A stretch of 64,000 nt of DNA. It comes from Pleurodeles waltl. Taxonomy: Eukaryota > Chordata > Amphibia > Caudata > Salamandridae. Below the pieces are notes generated by a model. It had not been told where the DNA came from. It saw only the letters and a list, made by a program, of their open reading frames with translations, and did not search any database. The DNA lies in the NCBI RefSeq assembly GCF_031143425.1, contig NC_090437.1:1180578863-1180642862 (forward strand). The letters are read 5' to 3'. Position numbers and translations under genes: made by a program. Below, piece by piece: positions 23,241-36,147 of this stretch (its first letter is position 1; each line of letters starts with the position of its first letter).

Positions 23241-24780
23241 AGTGGATAGCTGTGACATGAAAAGCATTTTTTTAGGGAAGGGTGAGTGCTGGGGTGTGTG
23301 TTGGCCTCAATCCTCTTTTGGTTGCATGCCAAGGGTCTTAAGGAGACCTTCTCATCCTGTGCTGTTGATGTTCCAATGGTGGGCAGTAAACACATCCTCA
23401 TGTTACTTTACAGGGATGATGCTGTCCTAAAAAGGAGAGAACACAGAGACAAAACATCCTTTTCAGAAATTTGTCAGTTTCATGGGGTTTCTGGGTCTAA
23501 CTACAAACCGCTCGAAAAGCTACACCATGCTCTGTGTCTCGAAAAGCTACACCATGCTCCGTGGACCTAAATCTATGAAACCAAGGAGTGTATATCTCGA
23601 AGGCCTCCAGGTTGCCTCCACCCAGGATTCTCCTACCTGGGGGTGGTACTTGATGCCAAATTTATTTGGGGTTCATGTGAGTGTCAAGCCACCCAAAGGT
23701 TTGCCAGTGTTGCTGACTATATGTGTAGCTTAGCATCTTGCATCAGTAGAAAACCTAAGACCCCCTTGCTGGAGGTATTTAGGAGTAAATGCCTCCCCAT
23801 TCCTATTTATGGGGCTGGTATCTGGGGCTATTCTAACATTTCCGCCATCCAGACTGAAGAGAACAGGGTCCTATGTTGTCTCTTGGGTGGTTCTCCTGCC
23901 TATGCCACTTACATTGCCAACCAGGAGCGTGGTGTTGGGTTTGTTGAAGATGTTGTCAAATTGGCCCCGTTGGTGCTTTGGTGTGCCATTTGGGTGAATC
24001 CTCACACAGGCTTAATCAGGAAGGTGATCTTGGATTGCCTTGCTTGTGATAGAGACCAGGTCATTCCCTGGTTGTCATTCATTAAACAGAAAATGTCTGA
24101 TTTGGGGAGGCCTGAACTCTTTTCTTCCCCCTCTAGCATATCTAAGGTTTACCTAATTTGGGTCAGAAGAGCATTTCTAAGTAGAAATAAACTGCATAGA
24201 GAGGAATGAGAATCATCTAACATTTCTATTAGGGAGTATGTTAACCCCCACTATGGAACAGAACCTGTCTTGGACTGATACTACCTGGACGGACTCCTGT
24301 TTACTAGATTTAGGTTTGGTATCGTGAGGTGGCATTTAAGCTTTCTGCTGGGTCAATAGGATCCTAGAAGAGTGTTAATCTACACCTGTGACCAGTATTG
24401 ACCCCGAGAGTCTGCTCCATTTTACTTTATTTTGTATGTATTATAGGGCCTACTCCAAAACGTTTCTAGTCCCAATAATTAGATATTGTGGTGTTAGAAG
24501 ACGCGCTGCGGCTCTGGTGCATTTGCAATCATTAAACTCCACCGCACTCTTTTTTTAAGTGTGCCCTGGCCAGGGGAAAATCAATGGCTTTTTAATAGCC
24601 TGAAGCTATGTGTTGCTAATACTTCCCGCATTGTTTTACCTTAATTTTTACATCATGTATTTATTCATTTGCTGACTGTTTGAGACTTGGAATTGCCTTT
24701 AACTGTGTTTTTTTAATATTTGCGTTGTGCTTTTATGGCTGCATTTGTACTGCCAAAATAAAGTCTATTGATTGATTGAT
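23241..24780 (+). mobile_element. 3' part of a LINE with ATTG-repeat tail
   Basis: Frames at 23286-23570 and 23643-24209 read HILMLLYRDDAVLKRR (the YADD box changed to YRDD), ISRKPKTPLLEVFRSKCLPIPIYGAGIWG and CLLGGSPAYATYIANQERG. These match the palm and thumb end and C-terminal region of a non-LTR reverse transcriptase. A 3' untranslated region follows, ending in AATAAAGTCTATTGATTGATTGAT at 24757-24780, the short-repeat tail seen in L2/CR1/Rex-type LINEs. A duplicated stretch CGAAAAGCTACACCATGCTC occurs at 23512 and 23539. No intact protein; clade uncertain. Confidence 0.7.
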
Positions 24781-26673
24781 CATTTGTTAGTACTGAATGT
24801 TTATTATCTAACTCTGGTTATTATAAAATTACTAACATTGATGGCAGCATATCATACAACAATAATTCTGAGGCCATGTACTTTCTAGAGTTTACAAAAA
24901 TACCTCATACCTCACTTTGTATTTCCTTGTGGAACAATAATTGTTATATATTTCAAAATCCTGAGAGATGAATCCTTGTGAAAATAAACACGTGTAATAG
25001 AGTTTGTAATCCTAATGGATGAACCCTTGTTAAAAGAGCAATTTCAGGTCTATATCGGTAAGAAATACTTCACTGGTTCCAAGATGTCTTTCATCGGCTT
25101 CACAAAATAACAAAAGATACGTTACCAACAACAGGTTCCAGCTTCCAGCTGCAGCAACCATGAAACAATTAATCAACAAGGAATATATAAACCACAAAGA
25201 AATTATATGCTATGCTCTCAATATGGACAACACCACTGTCAAGTCTTATGAAAGACCTGCAGGTTCAAAGTACATGCACTCCTTCTTGCCTTTATATTTG
25301 GTGGTTTAATAAATGCATCCTTTTCAGACGTGAATCCTCTGTCCAAGCACTGCTGACGCTCTCAGCATCCTATCATCCTCTTCTGGGCCTAAAGAAATGC
25401 ACATTCAGGGGATCTGAGTAACATTTCATAGGGAACCAGTGCATAAGAGTAAACCCAGCCCTCACCACATTCTGATATCTACTTGACAGGTGCGACATGG
25501 AGGAATACCTGCATAGGCACAGAGATTGCTGTCTAGCCATGTTAAGCGCAATTGTGTTGATCTACTTGAGGTAATCTCCAAGAGGTTTGCAGGAAACCAA
25601 GTGATGATGTGGTCTGCCCCTAGAAAATCTAGCTGCCTCCAGAATCATGTTCAACCAATCAGCTGTGCAGGGGATTTGATTAGGCAGACAACATAGTTCT
25701 CAAAAACAGTGGACCTTTTGGCTAGGTTTGTGCTACACAAACATCGGACACATGCACACATAAATACATTCATACAATGGCAAAACTAATACTTTTTGTT
25801 AGGGGAGGTGTTTGGTAACAATTAGGCAACTTTGTGTTTGTTGCCCTGCAACTGTCCTCGAAAGAAAATTCCACAGTGAAGCAATATTTTGTGCTATAAT
25901 TGCACAAAAGCTTGGAGTGGAACCCTGATGATGTATAGAATGCATAAGCAGTATTAAGATACTCACTCAAAGAAGATTGTTATGAAAAGAAGTCAAATGA
26001 TAAAGTATGCATTGTAAGTGGTGAAATTAACAGGTGCTTAAAGGAAATATTGCACCCTAGACTTCTTTTTATAAAATTATATTTTTATTGGATTGTTAAA
26101 AAAAGGGTATATGCTAGTACATCATTATTTGGGAACAATAAAAGCCATACATCCAAAACCATGTTGTCAATACTGAAACGTAAAAATAAACGGATGATTT
26201 CAGAAGACTATTGAATAGCACTGTGCATTTATGACAGGCTAAGGCATCCAAGCACCATCACTTCATAAACAAGAAAAACATCAATCTACCATAAAAATAT
26301 GATAATATCATCAAAGTAAATACATCAAAGAGCACATCTGCAGTCAGACAAAAGACTACTTGGCTGCATCACTAAAAACTAATAGGAACCCAAATGGTAT
26401 AATTTAACCATCCTCAAACTTCCATGAGCTTAATGCACAGCCCACCCTGAAATGAGAAATGAGAAACCATTAAAACAAATTAGAGTCATTGAATGAGGAG
26501 GTGACAAAAATTCGACTTCCTCTGTCCCTCTCCATTTCTTCTTCTTACATTTTCGTAATAGAATTGGTACAATGAGGTGTTCCAAACCAATGGTGCTCTC
26601 CTTAACCAAACTTAAAACCTATGCCTACATCAGAATTGAGTTTACACAACATTCAAGTGCTGACCCAGAGTTA
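24781..26673. other. No gene recognised
   Basis: A+T-rich DNA with only short frames on both strands and no terminal repeats that I could pair. Confidence 0.4.
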
Positions 26674-27245
26674 GGGCCTCATTACGAGCCTGGTGGTCTT
26701 CAGACAGCCAGACTTGCGGTGGTGGTTGGACCACCACAGCTCTGACAGTCTGAATGCCAAATTACGACTTTGGGGGTTGGACCACTAAAGGACCGCCATC
26801 CATCCCAGCCAGGAGCCTGATGGCAGTCGCCATGCTGAGTACAACACCCTTTTCCACCAGATCTTTCATGGATGGGTGCCTGGCAAAAAAGTAGTGAAGG
26901 AGGTCATGGGGGGTCCTTGCACTGCCCACGACCATGTTGTGGGCAGCGCAAGGGCCCTCCTGCCCAACACTGTCAGAATGTACACCGTCTACAATGCAGA
27001 TGGTGTGCATTCCGACACTGCTGGTCACCCCCTCTGTGCTACGAGATAGCACTCAGCTCCTTTATGAGAGCCGAGTGCTACCTCATAGCACTGTTCCTAC
27101 TGGACTGACCAGCTAGTGCGCTCTAGTACAATGTTCTTACCGGCCAGACCAGCAGGAACATCAAAATAGGGAAGCCATGGCTGTGGTGTCCTCCCTGTGA
27201 GTTTAGTGGTCCTGCGTTGGGACAGCCAAACTCATAATGACCCTG
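26674..27245. mobile_element. Older Harbinger MITE with degenerate hairpins
   Basis: Starts GGGCCTCATTACGAGCC and ends, inverted, CAGGGTCATTATGAG. Flanked by TTA at 26671-26673 and 27246-27248, the classic Harbinger 3-bp duplication. Interior inverted repeats remain visible: GTGGTGGTTGGACCACCAC (26717-26735), CCTTGCACTGCCCAC against GTGGGCAGCGCAAGG (about 26914-26952), and GTCAGAATGTACACC against GGTGTGCATTCCGAC (about 26971-27018). No protein. Confidence 0.78.
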
Positions 27246-28159
27246 TTAGTCCAAGGAAACACCTCACCAAGAGCAGAAGGACTATTGCTCAGTCAATTCT
27301 GCAACGAGGAACTGACCAATGCTCATCACACATTCACAGGTCTAACATCACTGATGCAGGTACAGGCGAAGGAAGACAAGATATAGCATTATACATTTCT
27401 GTGTTAGCACTTGGCCATGGCTTATAGTCACAAAGAGTGCCTGGCTATTACCTTGGTAGCTTTTGAAGTAATTTACAATTGCACATTGCTCAAGAATATG
27501 CCTTTTGGATATTGTATTATGCTCATGAAGAGTGTTCATGTACATCTTTTTCCTACTATTCTCAGCATGTGTGTGTGAGAGTGTGTGAGTGTGTGTATGC
27601 ATGTGTGTGTACATATTTGTAATTTTATAAGGTTAATTACAAGGATATGAAACATAAAGTTGACCCTAAGCATGCAAACTTTGGAATGGCATTCATTTGT
27701 CCTTGAACACAGTGTAAAGGTTATTGATGGATTCCTTGGATTACAGGGAATCATAAATCTACTCAAACTCATAATCTAGGTATGAATATATTTGTGATTT
27801 CAAATTTAGCTTTGTGAACTGTAATGATAACTGGTTAGCTGCATTCATCCAAATCAGAATGTGATAATTCTTAGGTTAGGTCCTTCAGTGAGACTGGGGA
27901 ACAGTGGCACTTCTTTAAGTCATCAATCACATTATCTAATGATTATTGCAGGCCTTTAACTTCCAACCAATTATCATATCAGTATACTTTTAATTCAAGT
28001 ATTTGTTGTTTATGTTCGTTTTGGACCTAGTCCAATATTACCTTTCAATATACCTCTAGGTCATGTGATGGCCCCAACTATTGCTTCGTTGTTATAGGTC
28101 CTAATTTTGTTTACATATGTCTTGCTATCTTTAAGCAGCATTTCTACCATTAGACTTTC
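27246..28159. other. No gene; GT-rich microsatellite
   Basis: A TG/TGAG repeat occurs at about 27566-27612. The remainder shows nothing recognisable. Confidence 0.5.
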
Positions 28160-28474
28160 GGGGCCCAATTCACAAAGGCAAATTCAGACCAAAAGTGTAC
28201 GTTTACCACTTTCGTTATTCACAAAGGTAAGTTACAAGTTGTATCTTTATATCCACACTCAGGCAGCATCTCCACACTCACGGTGGAGACTTCACACTCA
28301 AGGCAAAGACTTCACACTTGGGCCAGAGTAATTGTAATTTCATACACCTCCAGACAGTTAATACCACCACCAGCCCTGCACTACAAACCACATAAAAGCA
28401 GCATACATTCAAGATACTGGTCTTTCTCCACCCACACTGCCCCTGCCTGCTTTGTGCTTGGAAAACCTCACAAC

Positions 28475-29611
28475 ATGCTTCTTTTGAGGAGGAAGAAGAA
28501 TTATACAGAGGAGGAGACGGGCATGATGGTCAACTTTGTAGTCAGAAACTACAAAAGGTTACATGGCCTTCCAGACTACCACATCTGTGCAACACAGAAG
28601 GCAGCCTTATGGCAGCAGTTGTAAACTGCAGTTAGTACATTGGGGATGGACGTCTGGACTGTCAGTGACATAAAGAAGAAGTTGCAGGAAGAGAAGAGGC
28701 AGGTGAAGGAGACGTTTACTAGGATAGAGGTGGCTAGAACTCTCCCTACTGGACCAACTGGAACCTGCCTCCAACTCACACCACTTGAGAGGGACGTTCT
28801 CTCCAGCATGCACACCTAACTGCTACATGGGCTGTCTGTGACCGATGAACTTAATGTGGAGCCAGGTAATATGTGAAGATTTAAACAATGATTTAAAATG
28901 CTAAATGTCTATGATACACTGCAAATGTGACTGTGGAAGTCAGTTGAAGGTTGTTCAGATATTCATAGTCAGCTAGACTCTCATGTGTCTCATTTCTCTA
29001 TTGCACTATAAGCCCCAGAATCCTTTGTGACGCAAATGGTAACATCCAATTTCTCATTCACAAACAGTGATCCATCACTGTTGGTAATTTTATGTTACAC
29101 TGGTAAATGGCACAAGACAATGTGCCTGATTCAGTAACCATTACAGTTGTAAATGCAATTGAGCAAATATGTAGATTTTTGTACATAATCATCATTTGTT
29201 GGTATGATCTGTTGAGTTCTCATTTTAATTGCTAAATTCAGCCAGAGAAGGATCACACACTGGAGCAGGGGACCCTGCACTTGCAGGGAGGCAATGTTAT
29301 GGGGCACATCAACCCATCGCCTCCATCACGAACTGGTGTGTCTATATGTCTTGAAGGGGGTCCCTTCTACTACATTGTAATCTGAAAACCCATTGATATT
29401 TTACATCCAATCCATCAATACTCTCAAACCTGTGAACTGAACTAGGAAATGTGGTATAATACATGTGTCAACTTGAATGTAAACTAAATCCACTCATTTT
29501 ATCTCAGGCTCTGTGGAATTGTCCAGAAGAACATCTACTACAGTGATCTCTGCTCCACGGATGGGTGTGACATCTGGCAGGCACCACCCACTGGGTGGAT
29601 GACAGACCCTG
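28475..29611 (+). pseudogene. Myb/SANT-like DNA-binding protein gene, 5' exons
   Basis: An ATG at 28475 opens a frame reading YTEEETGMMVNFVVRNYKRLHG, ATQKAALWQQL, then (past a TAA at 28622) DVWTVSDIKKKLQEEKRQVKETF. This has the helix spacing and tryptophans of the Myb/SANT-like domain found beside Harbinger-type transposases. A plausible donor follows CCAG at 28865/28866. Further exon-like blocks with fitting splice signals are 29242-29336 and 29508-29611 (acceptor TTATCTCAG, donor GTAGGT); the joined phase is consistent with the frame (ACT G / GC TCT), but a TGA interrupts the last block. The role by family is binding of transposon ends as transposase partner. Inactive here. Confidence 0.55.
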
Positions 29612-31284
29612 GTAGGTACACTTTAAAAGGATTTCACAAAATGCTCATGGGCTTAAATATTGGATGATATATCAATAGCATGTGCTGTGTGTCTAATATT
29701 CCTGTTATCATTCATTTTTATGTGTTCAGACATTGCTCATAAATGTATACTTCTTAACACGTGAGATAATAAAAGGCTTAATCTACATTTAAGTCAAATT
29801 AATACAGTATGTACCAAATTGCCTTTATTGTCTCATCTAAAGAGCAGAAGCTACAACTGGCTGGAAAGTCAATACCATGGATACTCTCAAACATTTTCCC
29901 AGTGACAAAAATGTATGTTCAGTGATGTGCTGGAGGCCCACACTGATGCCAGCAGGGTAGCAATTGGTGTTTGGGGGGCTTAGGGGTTTGGCAGTAAGGT
30001 GGGTGTAGGTAAAGCAAACTATAAACACCTGGTGTCTGAACTGCACAATGTGAAACCTGAAGATGTGTGATTCATCCTTGTTTCACATCATAACTAACAT
30101 AATTATGTGATCCTAGGCAATTGTTCCATTACACTTTACCTCCTCTTTCATGAATATTACATATCAGAGAGCCTTGAAGTACATGGCTTCAGGATGTGTG
30201 CAATACAAAACTTTCTCCAGTATTGGATGTAAAAAATAATAATCTTGTTTATGTTTAATATGAACACAGGCCACCCAAAGAGTGAACTTTACAATTGATT
30301 AACCTTTTAATTCACTATTGGCATTATTGTTGTGGGAGTTGAATAACGAATGTTACCAAATTAATCTAAAAAAACAATCCCTTTGAAAAACTACTCTGCA
30401 ATACACCATTATAATCTGATGTACTAAGGTGAAACAGTTCTGCATGTTAATGCAATTCTCTTTTAGACTGAAGATACTTTTGCACGTATACTAGAAGACT
30501 TCTTTACAATTTAAGGTGTTTCTAAAAACACCCCAGTTACATCCTATTTTTAGCCCACACTAACCTTCAAATACACGTTTGCCTGTTAATTTCTTATCTT
30601 TTAGATGGCAGTGCTATGTTGAGTTAATAGCTGACCAATGCTGCATTTGAGCAGGGTGGCTGCATGTAAAGGTCAGGAGGGCTGCCTGTGGTACCTGGGC
30701 CATACTTTGAGCATTACTAGTCTATACCTATGACATATATATGTAAAATGATTACCATCATCCATTGCATAGAAATATGGATATGTATGGCACATTACAG
30801 CTGCTATCAGGACCTCCCCTACGTTCCAGACAACGCCTTCAAGTGTGTCATATAGTGTTGTAAACTATTGATTCTCATAATGTGCCTGTAAACCAACTCT
30901 TTGTGAAAGGATATTAGTTGATTTTGGCACTTATTTAAGACATCTGGAAGTAGGTGTGTAGTATGTTCCCAACATAATCAGTAATGTCTGTGTTACACTT
31001 GCATGTTCACATATAAATCGTGGTGTCCCTTCCTTATGAAGCTGCTGGATCAAGGCCCACATCTTCTGCAACACACTCAAGGAGCCAGGGTCAGCAGCTG
31101 ACATCACAGGGATCTCAAACCACACATAGCTGTGGCTGGACCTGGTGAGTATGATTTTACATTGCATATCTCTATTGAACACCTCAGTAATACAGTGTGA
31201 TCTGTCATGTGTAAGGTTACACAAAAAGGTCACATTTGGAACATCAGATAAACCCAAAGATTGTTTGACCAAACCATTGTGTAG

Positions 31285-32000
31285 TAGCACATGATATATT
31301 ATGGATGAGGATGATGAGTCGCTTGAGGAAGCTGTACCATCCACCTGTCCCCACCTCTGGAGGGCGACAGCCAATCAGAGGAGAGAACCCAATCCTCTTC
31401 CAAGCAGCTAGGCCTGCTACTAACACTGCAACAGAAGAGGAGGAGGAGGAGGAGGTAGGGGAGGATGAAGAAGATGATCTGGTGCTGGTCGAGGAAGAAC
31501 AGTCTTGGGAATGCATTGTTGGCACACATGGCAAAACACCAAAGCCTGCACTAGGTCTGGCCAGTATTGCACCTCCCACTTTACCGTGATGATTGCCCAC
31601 TCCCAGCAGCCAGTCAACCAGTTACAGCATTCACCTACACCTACAAAACCATCCCTCCTCACATCCAAGCTAAATGTGTTTGTCCTCCTACACACTCCTT
31701 CCATGACGGTGCATTCCAGGCTTTCTCTCAAGCATCTGAGGGACTTGACACTACCGGTGAGGAACCTGTATCCCCAAGGCACTAATCTCCTTCCCATAGC
31801 CTCCCTCATGGCACCCCTTCCTGTGCTGGTGGACCTGACGTTAGTATCAGAGGCCATAAGGGGGCTGTCAGATGGTCATGGTAGTCAGTGGGAGGATGAG
31901 TTTTTCCAACTGCAGGCTGATGTGAAATAGGACATTCATGCCATAGGGGTTACTTTGTCTGACATGTCTGAATCACTGCAGGAGGCAAAATGACATCTTA
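31285..32000 (+). pseudogene. Probable C-terminal exons of the relic Myb-like gene
   Basis: Frames carry a long acidic run (about 31425-31500, mostly GAG/GAA/GAT), then MAPLPVLVDLTLVSEAIRGLSDG and a helical end (DDEFFQLQAD-like) up to 31930, continuing past a stop as DIHAIGVTLSDMSESLQEA. Layout (acidic/low-complexity, then a helical block near the C terminus) resembles the Myb-A/Myb-B tails downstream, but sequence identity is not obvious. Minus-strand frames over the same DNA are shadows of the acidic repeat. Confidence 0.35.
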
Positions 32001-34434
32001 TCTATCTATCGGTAAGAGAGTGCAATACACTGTGCCTTGGCCATAAAGATGATGGAGGGCATGTTAAAACTGATCCAAAGTCTTCCTTCACTGTCAGTGC
32101 ATGGAGGAAGCCAAACACACCTACCTGCACTACGCATCAACCACCCACCTGTACTACAACCTACATAGGCAGCCCCCAATGTCCACAGGCACCACCATTC
32201 CCACACATGCCCCTTGCCCAGTCAAACTCCCACCTATACAAGCACCTGTCCCACCTGAGCAGCCACCCTCATCTCTGGAACAGGCACCGCCCCACCTGTA
32301 CAGAAATCCTCACTCCCACCTGTACAGCCACCTCACCCCTTGTAGAGGCATACCCAAAAGCTGGATAGCCAGATGCACCACACCCACCCACACATCAGCA
32401 ACACTTCGCTGCATGCATCCTCAATATCACTGGTGTGATGTTGCAAGAGAGATACCTCCTGGTCATTGTAATAAATATGTTCCGCTCTTATTTGTAAATA
32501 AAAATATATCTTTCACGTTTCAATTGAGTTGAGTATTAGTTGATGATGGTCAATTGGTTTCTCTGGTTGTAGGCCATATATGTGTAGTCAAATTTGTGTA
32601 TGTCATGTAAATTAGTAGGACCATATGTGTACGAAGGTATCATGTTGAAAGCGTAGCTAAATGCCTACCAATAAAACTTCCATACTTCAAATACAGCAGA
32701 TATAATGAAACACACAACTGGTAGATGTTGATTTTTGTCTGTGAGCTGAAGCAGACAATATATCTGTAGCCAATGAAGTGATGGAGACTGGGAAGTAGGC
32801 CATATTCCTGGAAAGTACCTCGCAGGACATATGGAATTTGTCTCAATGCTGATCCGTGAGAACACATTCTGCTCAATCTCAGATGCCACCATCACTTACT
32901 GGGATACAGCCACAGGAATGACAGTATATATAAAGATTTGATTTCGACAGGAGGGCTGTGGGGTGTCGGGGGCAGATTACTCCCTCTTCTTTTCTGGGCA
33001 GGCACATGGAGGGAAGCAGTGGCAGGGGGTGCAGCTGGAGGCCCAGATCGAATAGGGGCTTCAGGAGTTAGAGAGGGGTCGGTGGCAGGCACAGTTGTTG
33101 AGGTGACCAGCCCTGGAGACACCACTTAAAAGTCCAGTTCATCTGGGCCAGGGGGAGACCCACATTCTTTCCAACAACTGGGGTGTCACCCTCAGCACCC
33201 ACCCTTCAATGTCCACAGCCTCTACCTGGGTTGATGTTGCTGCTGGTGTAGATTCTGTAGGATATTGCACTATACCTGTGTTAGTCTTGCTCTCCCTCCT
33301 CCTCCTCCTTGCTGGTAGTGCTGAGAGGACATACCTGCTGATGAGCCAAGTTCCACTATCCTGCCTTTGCTCCTGTCTGGATCTATTGAAACAGAAGGCA
33401 GACAATCATGTCGAAATCATAAACAATCTCACAACAACAATAAGCAAGTGCTGACTTTATACTTCTTTTGTTTTACTAGGCGATGGAATGTTTTCATACC
33501 CAAATGTATGTTTTTTATCACTGTCATGTCCTATAATTACTCACATAATAAAACCTGTCTCAAGTTTGCACTGCATACTCGTTAGTATTTACTAACACCT
33601 CATCTTCAGCATTGGTGTTGTTAGACTTTTCATCCTTGGCATGGTTTCCCTTAACTTTTTACCTCTGTTTGCCAGGTTGTTGATGTGTGCTGGACTCTGT
33701 TTTTGCTGTTTATGTTACTCTGGGCACCTTACCACTGCTAACCAGTGCTAAAGTGCAAGTGATCCTTTACAAAATGTGTATGTAATTGTTCATCCATGAT
33801 TGGCATATTTGATTTACTGGTATGTCCCTAGTAAAGTGCACTAAAGGCACCCAGGGCCTGTAAATCAAATGCTACTAGTGGGCCTGCAGCACTGGTTGTG
33901 CCACTTTCATCAGTGGCTCTGTAATCATGTCTCAGACCTGCCACTGCAGTGTCTGTGTGTGCAGTTTTAACTGTAAATTCGACTTGGCAAGTGTACCCAA
34001 TTGCCAGGTCTAAGCCTTCCGTTTTCTTACATGTAAGATACCTCTAATTAGGCCCGAGGTAGCCGAAAGGGCAGGGTGCAGTGTATGGTTAAGGTAGGAC
34101 ATATAGGTGGTCATTACAACCCTGGCGGACGGTGTTAAAGCGGCGGTAAAACCGCCAACAGGCCGGCGGTAAAAAAATGGGAATTATGACCGTGGCGGAA
34201 ACCGCCAACAAGGACAGCCACTTTAACACTCCGACCGCCACGGCGGTACAGACAAACAGCGCCGCGGTCATCGCCAACAGACAGGCGGGAGACAATGTAC
34301 CGCCCACAGTATCACAACCTACCAATCCGCCACCTTTTCCGGGGCGGATTCACCGCAGATAAAAACACGGCGGAAACAGCCATTACAAAGGGAAATCGCT
34401 CACCTCTATACACTCCACGAGGAAGGAGGTCACC

Positions 34435-34517
34435 ATGGAGCCGGAACTCCATATTCTTCCAGCACTAGTCTTCCTGCTCTTATACGACGATCATCAATGC
34501 CGGCGACGAAGACAACG
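34435..34517 (+). pseudogene. Transposase exon 1 of Harbinger-1
   Basis: ATG at 34435 opens MEPELHILPALVFLLLYDD and ends with CG before the donor GTGAGT at 34518. Length (83 nt) and phase equal exon 1 of Harbinger-2 (47465-47547). Downstream acceptors are at 39250 (copy A) and 43280 (copy B), so either second exon could be joined in frame at this junction; both second exons are broken further on. Confidence 0.75.
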
Positions 34518-34736
34518 GTGAGTACTGCACCTACGACATAGGGGAGGGGGAGGCAAAAGACAGGGACACACACACGCAACACCCCCTCCCCCACCCCGGC
34601 CCTCACCCACTACAACACACACAACAATGCATATCCAAACATTACAGTAACAACCCCCAACCCTCCCGGAAGAATGCGAAGACAAAAGGAAATGAGTGGA
34701 ACCATTGTAATATATCAAAATACAGTAACCAAATAA

Positions 34737-34793
<57 letters not shown>
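34737..34793. repeat. TA microsatellite in transposase intron 1
   Basis: Almost uninterrupted (AT)n with one TG step, absent from the same place in Harbinger-2. Confidence 0.9.
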
Positions 34794-34798
<5 letters not shown>

Positions 34799-35036
34799 TA
34801 AACAAAATATACACCACGATTAGTAGTGCAGGTAATGCACCATTCATTGTCCGTGGACCACTGGGCCCAAAATGCATGGGCGAGGCCCACACAAGATACC
34901 TGATCAAAACGGAGAGAACACTGCTGGGGCATCAGATAGAAATACAGCAGGCACCTCAGAGGGAAGGGAAGGGGGGCACCTCAGCCGGATGAGTGCACCA
35001 CGCCATATCCACGAGGGGGCTCCATGTCCATTGATG

Positions 35037-35515
35037 TATCCTGGGGAGTGCAAAGCCACAGTCTCTCAAGTCTCTACAGTGGGTGGTTTGCCCACTGTAC
35101 CATCCTGGGGAGTGCAAAGCCACAGTCTCTCAAGTCTCTACAGTGGGTGGTTTGCCCACTGGACCATCCTGGGGAGTGCAAAACCACAGTCTCTCAAGTC
35201 TCTACAGTGGGTGGCTTGCCCACTGTACCATCCTGGGGAGTGCAAAGCCACAGTCTCTCAAGTCTCTACAGTGGGTGGCTTGCCCACTGTACCATCCTGG
35301 GGAGTGCAAAGCCACAGTCTCTCAAGTCTCTACAGTGGGTGGCTTGCCCACTGTACCATCCTGGGGAGTGCAAAGCCACAGTCTCTCAAGTCTCTACAGT
35401 GGGTGGTTTGCCCACTGTACCATCCTGGGGAGTGCAAAGCCACAGTCTCTCAAGTCTCTACAGTGGGTGGGTTGCCCACTGTACCATCCTGGGGAGTGCA
35501 AAGCCACAGTCTCTC
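35037..35515. repeat. 64-bp minisatellite, Harbinger-1
   Basis: Seven to eight copies of a 64-bp unit starting CATCCTGGGGAGTGCAAAGC, with copies beginning at 35101, 35165, 35229 and so on. The unit is homologous to the 64-bp array in Harbinger-2 (48000-48670), so the array is an ancestral part of the element. 64 is not a multiple of 3, so long frames appear in several phases without meaning. Confidence 0.92.
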
Positions 35516-35790
35516 AAATGGATAACAGTCTCCATAGGTTCTGGAGGGGGACTGGTGCCCAGAGTGCTTCATCCTGTCAAGGACAGAGGTAGTGGATGCT
35601 GTTCTCCACTGGTTCTGGAGGGGGACTGGTGCCCAGAGTGCTTCATCCTGTGAAGGACAGACGGAGTGGATGCATGTCTCCACTGGTTCTGGAGGGGGAC
35701 TGGTGCCCAGAGTGCTTCATCCTGTGAAGGACAGACGGAGTGGATGCATGTCTCCACTGGTTCTGGAGGGGGACTGTTGCCCAGAGTGCA
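35516..35790. repeat. 74-bp minisatellite
   Basis: About 3.7 copies of a 74-bp unit containing GGTTCTGGAGGGGGACTGG; unit starts at 35604, 35678 and 35752 with a slightly longer first copy. The same array recurs at 41384-41580 where the tandem duplication begins, so the duplication junction lies in or beside it. Confidence 0.9.
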
Positions 35791-35839
35791 TCACTCACCC
35801 CGTGACGGTCTCAGTTGCGTCACTGCCCCTGCCGCCCAT

Positions 35840-36100
35840 GGGCTAGCGGTGCTTGCGTTGGCGGTGTTTGCCCTGTTCAGCGGTGCTTGCCCTTTTCAGA
35901 GGTGCTTGCCATGGCGGTCTTTGCCCTGTTCAGCGGTGCTTGAGTTTGCAGTTTCTGAACTGTTCAGCGGTCCTTGCCTTGTTGAGCGGTGCTTGCCATG
36001 GCGGTCTTTGACCTGTTCAGCGGTGCTTGAGTTTGCAGTTTCTGACCTGCTCAGCGGTGCTTGCCTTGCTCAGCGTTGCTTGCCCTGTTCAGTGGAGCTT
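35840..36100. repeat. Degenerate GTTCAGCGGTGCTTGCC repeats
   Basis: Irregular repeats of about 25-35 bases with the core TTCAGCGGTGCTTG. They correspond to the cleaner 30-bp array in Harbinger-2 (48778-49500; core TTCAGCGGTTCTTGAG). Confidence 0.75.
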
Positions 36101-36147
36101 GCCATGGCGGTCCTTCATTGCCCAGCTGGGCTGGGGCTGGCGGTCCT

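Larger units (their letters stand above)
28160..33618 (+). mobile_element. Relic of a Myb/SANT-bearing DNA transposon
   Basis: The left end GGGGCCCAATTCACAAAGGC looks like a transposon terminus (the AATTCACAAAGG motif recurs at 28219-28230). Inside are exon-like pieces of a Myb/SANT gene (28475-29611) and an acidic C-terminal part (31285-32000), with AATAAA signals at about 32470 and 32497. No transposase or right terminus is seen; the gypsy LTR starting at 33619 cuts the element. A family distinct from Harbinger-1/2 is likely because both ends and protein differ. Confidence 0.5.

Noticed and set aside
31244..31857. Minus-strand serine-rich frames
   Set aside because: They are the complement of the GAG/GAA acidic run on the plus strand.
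34494..34907. Minus-strand 137-codon frame with a Tyr-Ile run
   Set aside because: Read through the TA microsatellite; no homologous frame in Harbinger-2.
34872..35653. Three overlapping plus-strand frames with repeated SWGVQSHSLSSLYSGW-type units
   Set aside because: Same explanation: the 64-bp array in Harbinger-1; frames differ only by phase.
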